NCBI RefSeq assembly: GCF_900156825.1
Contig: NZ_FTOV01000001.1
Coordinates: 248,001 to 312,000, forward strand
Origin: Chryseobacterium gambrini
GTDB lineage: Bacteria > Bacteroidota > Bacteroidia > Flavobacteriales > Weeksellaceae
DNA: 64,000 nucleotides
Direction of reading: 5' to 3'
Part shown: positions 60,090 to 64,000 of the stretch, one piece after another
Position numbering within the stretch: the first letter of the stretch is position 1
Layout: the number at the start of each line of letters is the position of its first letter
Translations under genes and position numbers: made by a program
Notes under the pieces: generated by a model
The model's input: the letters and a program-made list of their open reading frames with translations, nothing else
What the model was told of the DNA's origin: nothing
The model's database searches: none

Positions 60090-60818
60090 ATGAATAAAAA
60101 ACGTTGTTTGAACTGTGGTCATTCGGTTTCCGATGAGTATTGTGCTCATTGCGGACAGAAATCTGACACGGCAAGAATAACCCCGGTTTTATTCATTAAA
60201 AATGATGTTTTAGGCTCTATATGGCATGTAGAAGCAAGGTTTTTGAATACGTTGAAAGAAATTTTAATAAGACCCGGAATAACAGCAACCAACTACATTA
60301 GTGGAAAAAGAATAAGGTATTACAATTTTATTTCACTGCTGCTTATTCTTTTTGGGTTTAACGTTATTGCCTTTCATCTGTTTATTAATACGGCTAAAAT
60401 AGATCTACAGGCAGAAGATTCCAAAACCATAGATTTTTTTTCAAAATATTCCAAAGCAACCTTATTGTTTTTAATACCTGTTCTTGCCTGTAATGCATGG
60501 ATCGTATTCAGAAAAATAAAGTTTAATCTTGCAGAGCATTTTGTAATTGCTACGGTGAGTTTAATAGGGATTCTTGTTTTTTTTCTTACCGATGATCTCA
60601 TCAGTATCATGGGAACTTACAAGCCTCTTTCAGGAATTTCTGATGGTATTGACCGGGTTTTGGAAACTGCATTTGTTTTCTTTCCTGCATTTGCTTACAT
60701 TAATGCATTCAGGAAAAATTATTCATGGGCAGGGCTTGCCTGGAGACTTCTTGTATTTTATATATTAGTTCTTTCAGAGATCCTTGCCGTGATGTTGTTT
60801 ATTGAAAAATTCCTATAA
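60090..60818 (+). CDS. DUF3667 membrane protein with zinc-ribbon start
   Basis: A 242-residue protein of the DUF3667 family. The N-terminus has C-L-N-C-G and C-A-H-C-G-Q-K (about 6-23), a four-Cys zinc ribbon, then a soluble stretch with R-F-L-N-T-L-K-E-I-L-I-R-P-G (about 51-64, family hallmark) and five helices (about 76-95, 122-138, 148-166, 190-206, 215-235). The function is unknown. Found mainly in Bacteroidetes. It lies 30 bases after the glycosyltransferase gene and 6 bases before the GIN lipoprotein, so the three are probably one transcript. Confidence 0.88.
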   Translation: MNKKRCLNCGHSVSDEYCAHCGQKSDTARITPVLFIKNDVLGSIWHVEARFLNTLKEILIRPGITATNYISGKRIRYYNFISLLLILFGFNVIAFHLFINTAKIDLQAEDSKTIDFFSKYSKATLLFLIPVLACNAWIVFRKIKFNLAEHFVIATVSLIGILVFFLTDDLISIMGTYKPLSGISDGIDRVLETAFVFFPAFAYINAFRKNYSWAGLAWRLLVFYILVLSEILAVMLFIEKFL

Positions 60819-60824
60819 TTTAAA

Positions 60825-61526
60825 ATGAAAAAAATATTTTTAATCATCATAATGGCTTCTGCGGTTTCCTGCGGAAAAGTTTCCCCGAAAGGGAATATTG
60901 AAAGGAAGGACGTAGATGTTTCAGAATTTGTAAACCTCGATCTGGAAGGAAAATTCCGTGTGTTTTATGCAAGAGGAAATAAAAATTTTATAGAAATCGA
61001 AACCTATCCGAATGTCGCCGATAATCTTGATGTGGATGTAAAAGATAAAACCTTAACCATCAGAGAAAAACGAGGAACAAAAGGCGTTGATTTTTATAAT
61101 GTAACCATTTATTCAAAATACAATCTGGAAAAAGTAACCGCTTCAGATTCTGTAGAAATGAATATTTCGAGCGAAATTAAAACCGATAATTTTAAGCTAA
61201 ATTTAAAAAATTATGCTACTTTTATGGGTTCGGTAAATACAAGAAAGGCAGAAGTGGAAATGATGAACCGAAGCAGAGCCAATTTTCTGGGGCAAACCAA
61301 AGATGCTGTCATTAAAGTATCTGATACAGCAAGTTTAATCGCTCCTTACTGGAAAATTGAAAACCTGAATATCGACTCTAAAAACGGAAATTACGCCGAA
61401 GTAAATGTAAAAGATTCATTAAAAGGACATATTCAGAATACGGCTAAATTTGTGTATTATAACGATCCGATTAGGGTTTTTAAAATTGATAAAAGTACGA
61501 GGGTTGAGAATAAGAAATTAGAATAA
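60825..61526 (+). CDS. GIN-domain (DUF2807) putative autotransporter-adhesin lipoprotein
   Basis: A 233-residue lipoprotein with lipobox A-V-S-C (Cys about 16). The mature part is a head GIN domain (DUF2807): repeating short beta strands of a parallel-helix type with V-F-Y-A-R-G-N-K-N-F-I-E-I-E (about 45-58), V-D-V-K-D-K-T-L-T-I (about 70-79) and D-S-V-E-M-N-I-S-S (about 108-116). Such proteins sit on the outer membrane; binding partner unknown. Starts 6 bases after the DUF3667 stop, so coupled to it. Sorting outward is inferred from the lipobox. Confidence 0.88.
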   Translation: MKKIFLIIIMASAVSCGKVSPKGNIERKDVDVSEFVNLDLEGKFRVFYARGNKNFIEIETYPNVADNLDVDVKDKTLTIREKRGTKGVDFYNVTIYSKYNLEKVTASDSVEMNISSEIKTDNFKLNLKNYATFMGSVNTRKAEVEMMNRSRANFLGQTKDAVIKVSDTASLIAPYWKIENLNIDSKNGNYAEVNVKDSLKGHIQNTAKFVYYNDPIRVFKIDKSTRVENKKLE

Positions 61527-61600
61527 GCAGGAAGTGGGAGGCTGGATGATGGAGGTTTAAAAAGATTGAAGTTTTAAAACTACTAATCAACATAAATACA

Positions 61601-61957
61601 ATGAGTTTTAAATTTGAAAAGTTAATTATTTGGCAAAAGTCTATGGATTTTGGAGAAAGTATTTTTCAGCTTACTTTGCAATTTCCTAAAGATGAAGCCT
61701 TTAATTTAACCTCTCAAATCAGAAGAGCTTCTGATTCAGTTGCATTAAATATTTCTGAAGGTTGTATTTTGCAATCTAAATTAGAGTTTAGGAAATTTTT
61801 GGGATATTCAATCCGTTCATTAGCAGAAGCAGTAACCTGCCTTTATAAAGCAAAGAATAGAAATTATATTTCAGAAGAGGATTTTAATAAATTATATAAT
61901 GAGAGCTATAATCTTATGAATCAGATAATAGCTTTTAGAAACCAAATAAAAGAATAA
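61601..61957 (+). CDS. Four-helix-bundle protein (IVP-like)
   Basis: A 118-residue protein of the family first seen in intervening sequences of 23S rRNA genes: start F-E-K-L-I-I-W-Q-K-S-M-D-F (about 4-16), then F-P-K-D-E-A-F-N-L-T-S-Q-I-R-R-A-S-D-S-V-A-L-N-I-S-E-G (about 29-55), and L-G-Y-S-I-R-S-L-A-E-A (about 68-78). No rRNA is nearby, so it is a free-standing chromosomal copy as is common in Bacteroidetes. It forms a helical bundle oligomer; function unknown. Flanked by short spacers with CTTCCGGCTCCCAGCTTC-like repeat pieces. Confidence 0.9.
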   Translation: MSFKFEKLIIWQKSMDFGESIFQLTLQFPKDEAFNLTSQIRRASDSVALNISEGCILQSKLEFRKFLGYSIRSLAEAVTCLYKAKNRNYISEEDFNKLYNESYNLMNQIIAFRNQIKE

Positions 61958-62037
61958 AAAAGAGCAGAAGCCAAAATCCGGACAGCAGAAACTTCCGGCT
62001 CCCAGCTTCTAGCTTCATGCTAAAAAAACATACAAAT

Positions 62038-63753
62038 ATGACAACATTAGAAAAAGCAAAACTATGGCTTGGGGAAACATTTGATGAGGAAACAAGAAAG
62101 GCTGTTCAGGAATTAATCGACAGCAATTCGCCTGATCTGGAAGACTCTTTTTACAGAGAACTGGAATTCGGAACAGGAGGAATGAGGGGAATTATGGGCG
62201 TTGGAACCAACCGCTTAAATAAATATACTTTAGGTCAGGCAACACAGGGACTTGTGAATTATATGTTAAAGCAGTTTCAGGGAGAAGAAATTAAAGTGGC
62301 AATTGCTTATGACGTAAGAAATAACTCGAAAGAATTCGGAAAACTGGTGGCTGATGTTTTAACGGCAAACGGAATTAAAGTATTGCTTTTCAAGGATCAC
62401 AGACCGACTCCTGAATTGTCATTTACCGTAAGAAATAAAAAATGTCACGGAGGAATTGTTTTAACGGCTTCTCACAATCCGCCGGAATACAACGGTTATA
62501 AAGTGTACTGGAACGACGGTGCACAGATTGTTCCGCCGCATGATGAAGCGATCATCAATGAAGTCTATTCTGTAAAATTCGAAGAAATTAAATTCAACGG
62601 AAACGATGATTTAATTGAATGGATCGGAGAAGAGCAGGATGATGTGTATATTGATGCATGTATCGAAAATTCTACCTATCAGAATGTTGGAAAAGAAAAT
62701 TTAAACATCGTTTTCACATCAATCCACGGAACAACTTATACAACCGTTCCGAAAGCATTGGAAAAAGCAGGTTTCAAAAAAATTGATCTTGTAAGAGAAC
62801 AAATGATCCCAAGCGGAAATTTCCCAACGGTAGACTCTCCGAATCCTGAAGAACCAGCCGCTTTGGAAATGGCAATGGATCTGGCAAAAATTACCAATGC
62901 AGATATCGTGATCGGAACAGATCCGGATGGTGACAGACTGGGAATTGCGGTAAGAAATCTTGACGGTGAAATTGAATTATTAAATGGAAACCAGACCAAT
63001 ACAATCCTTACGTATTATATTTTAAACGAATGGAGAAAGCAGGAAAGAATTACCGGAAAAGAATTCATCGGTTCTACCATTGTAACTTCAGATATTTTCT
63101 TTGATATTGCACAGAAATTCGGTGTTGACTGCAAAGTTGGATTAACCGGATTCAAATGGATCGGAAAAATGATCCGTGATTTCGAAGGCAAAGAAAAATT
63201 CGTTTGCGGGGGCGAAGAAAGTTTCGGATTCATGACGGGAGATTTCGTACGTGATAAAGATTCTTGCGGAAGTATCGTTTTAGCCTGCGAAATTGCAGCG
63301 TGGTGTAAAGCCAACGGAAGAACGATGTACCAATACATGATCGAAATTTATCAGGAATTGGGAATGTATTATGAAGGATTGGTAAATCTGGTAAGAAAAG
63401 GAAGAGACGGAGCAGAAGAAATCCAGAATATGATGAAAAACTTCCGTGAAAATCCTCCAAAAGAATTGGCTGGTTCTCCGGTAGAAGAAGTGAAGGATTT
63501 TAAAGAACAGACCAACTTCATTGTTTCGAAAGGAGAAAAAGTCGTAATGAACGACATTCCGAAATCGAATGTATTGATTTATTACACTCAGGACGGAACC
63601 AAAGTCTGCGTAAGACCTTCAGGAACAGAACCAAAGATTAAATTCTATATTTCTGTAAAAGATTCCATTACTTCTGAAGCAGATTTCAGAGATAAATTGA
63701 AGTCTTTAGAAGCAAAAATAGAAGAAGTAAGAAAGGATTTGAAATTAGATTAA
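62038..63753 (+). CDS. Phosphosugar mutase (phosphoglucomutase/phosphomannomutase)
   Basis: A 571-residue cytoplasmic enzyme from ATG 62038; an earlier ATG at 62017 adds seven residues that precede the conserved start A-K-L-W-L-G-E-T-F-D. The active-site phosphoserine lies in T-A-S-H-N-P-P-E-Y-N-G-Y-K (about 142-154), Mg site is D-P-D-G-D-R-L-G (about 297-304), sugar-binding G-E-E-S-F-G (about 395-400) and the phosphate-binding loop R-P-S-G-T-E-P-K (about 529-536). It interconverts sugar 1- and 6-phosphates, supplying nucleotide sugars or glycolysis; glucose versus mannose cannot be told. Confidence 0.93.
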   Translation: MTTLEKAKLWLGETFDEETRKAVQELIDSNSPDLEDSFYRELEFGTGGMRGIMGVGTNRLNKYTLGQATQGLVNYMLKQFQGEEIKVAIAYDVRNNSKEFGKLVADVLTANGIKVLLFKDHRPTPELSFTVRNKKCHGGIVLTASHNPPEYNGYKVYWNDGAQIVPPHDEAIINEVYSVKFEEIKFNGNDDLIEWIGEEQDDVYIDACIENSTYQNVGKENLNIVFTSIHGTTYTTVPKALEKAGFKKIDLVREQMIPSGNFPTVDSPNPEEPAALEMAMDLAKITNADIVIGTDPDGDRLGIAVRNLDGEIELLNGNQTNTILTYYILNEWRKQERITGKEFIGSTIVTSDIFFDIAQKFGVDCKVGLTGFKWIGKMIRDFEGKEKFVCGGEESFGFMTGDFVRDKDSCGSIVLACEIAAWCKANGRTMYQYMIEIYQELGMYYEGLVNLVRKGRDGAEEIQNMMKNFRENPPKELAGSPVEEVKDFKEQTNFIVSKGEKVVMNDIPKSNVLIYYTQDGTKVCVRPSGTEPKIKFYISVKDSITSEADFRDKLKSLEAKIEEVRKDLKLD

Positions 63754-63768
63754 TTTCATTCGATCTTC

Positions 63769-64000
63769 ATGATAAAAAGAAGTTTAGCGGCTTTTATTCT
63801 GTTGATTTTTATTTTTTCATGCAAAAAAGAAGCACCAAAAACTTCTGCAGGAAAGATAGAAAAAGACGCCGTTTCAAAAGCAGAAACAAAAAAGGATTTG
63901 TTTAAGCCTATTGATACTGCCTGTTCTTCCAGAAATAAGACGGAAGATTACATTGCAGCGTTTCAGTGGTATCAGCAGAAAGCAGAAAAAGAAATTACTC
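63769..64000 (+). CDS. Lipoprotein, cut by the window edge
   Basis: An ORF open to the end (77 residues seen). Signal M-I-K-R-S-L-A-A-F-I-L-L-I-F-I-F-S-C with lipobox Cys at about residue 18, then a polar Lys/Ala/Glu-rich spacer and P-I-D-T-A-C-S-S-R-N-K-T-E-D-Y-I-A-A-F-Q-W-Y-Q-Q-K-A-E-K-E (about 48-76). It starts 15 bases after the mutase stop and could be co-transcribed. The rest lies outside the window, so no family is assigned. Confidence 0.8.
   Translation, partial: MIKRSLAAFILLIFIFSCKKEAPKTSAGKIEKDAVSKAETKKDLFKPIDTACSSRNKTEDYIAAFQWYQQKAEKEIT

Noticed and set aside
61601..61957. 23S rRNA intervening sequence
   Set aside because: The four-helix-bundle gene has no rRNA sequence on either side; it is a free-standing copy.

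Overview
The window looks like the chromosome of a Flavobacteriia bacterium of the Chryseobacterium/Weeksellaceae type. Evidence: low-GC housekeeping genes with flavobacterial TAnnTTTG promoter boxes, almost no Shine-Dalgarno sites, a type IX secretion sorting tail on a secreted protease, menaquinone genes, Bacteroidetes-only families (DUF4199, DUF3667, DUF4920, GIN domain) and intergenic repeats typical of the group. The genus is an inference; no rRNA or tRNA gene is present to confirm it.

Bases 1 to about 22,320 differ visibly in base composition and gene content and form one end of a Bacteroidetes integrative conjugative element (ICE). Its cargo (1-8.74 kb, all + strand) is a compact copper-handling operon: a soluble HMA metallochaperone, a Cys-rich exported peptide, an HMA-DUF3347 fusion, a small Bacteroidetes protein, a CopB-type CPH P1B-ATPase, a DUF3347 lipoprotein, a DUF305 protein, a lipoprotein whose start is frameshifted, a haem-binding protein, and a multicopper oxidase fused to a barrel-like C-terminal domain. 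The ICE maintenance block follows (8.99-22.1 kb): two RteC-type regulators bracket a minus-strand series of HTH protein, HTH protein, DUF3945/DUF4099 protein, topoisomerase III, a frameshifted ORF6N protein, DUF1896 protein and an 1813-residue methylase-helicase. The conjugation (tra) genes, integrase and other end must lie left of base 1.

From 22.3 kb to the end is core chromosome. 22.3-31.9 kb: small secreted protein, thiolase, UMF1-type MFS transporter, T9SS-exported metalloprotease, mevalonate kinase, UbiA-family prenyltransferase, proline dehydrogenase. 32-35 kb: an XRE regulator next to an AT-rich region with repeated palindromic operator-like sites, an M14 carboxypeptidase and a DUF4920 protein. 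35-44 kb is sparse in genes and rich in repeats: two related long inverted-repeat elements, an 83-bp tandem repeat, copies of three dispersed repeat families and a matched pair of 207-bp repeats, around an APC permease, an apparently orphan TssE-TssF baseplate pair of the Bacteroidetes type VI system, a monooxygenase, a DJ-1/PfpI protein and a Crp/Fnr regulator. 44-64 kb: uvrA, a double-glycine leader peptide of bacteriocin type, DUF421 and GNAT proteins, gyrA, a TPR protein, menB-menA, a metal-dependent hydrolase, the SRP (4.5S) RNA gene on the minus strand, and a run of membrane/envelope genes ending with a phosphosugar mutase and a lipoprotein cut by the window edge.

The most interesting unexplained signals are the short element family with fixed ends and an exchangeable internal hairpin (three copies), the twin inverted-repeat elements at 35.2-35.7 kb, the 207-bp repeat pair, the TTTACAAATGTAAA operator array at 32.55-33.30 kb, the GG-leader peptide, and the copper island with its repeated CPM/NPYYG motif and oxidase-barrel fusion. 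No CRISPR array, tRNA, rRNA or insertion sequence with a transposase was found.
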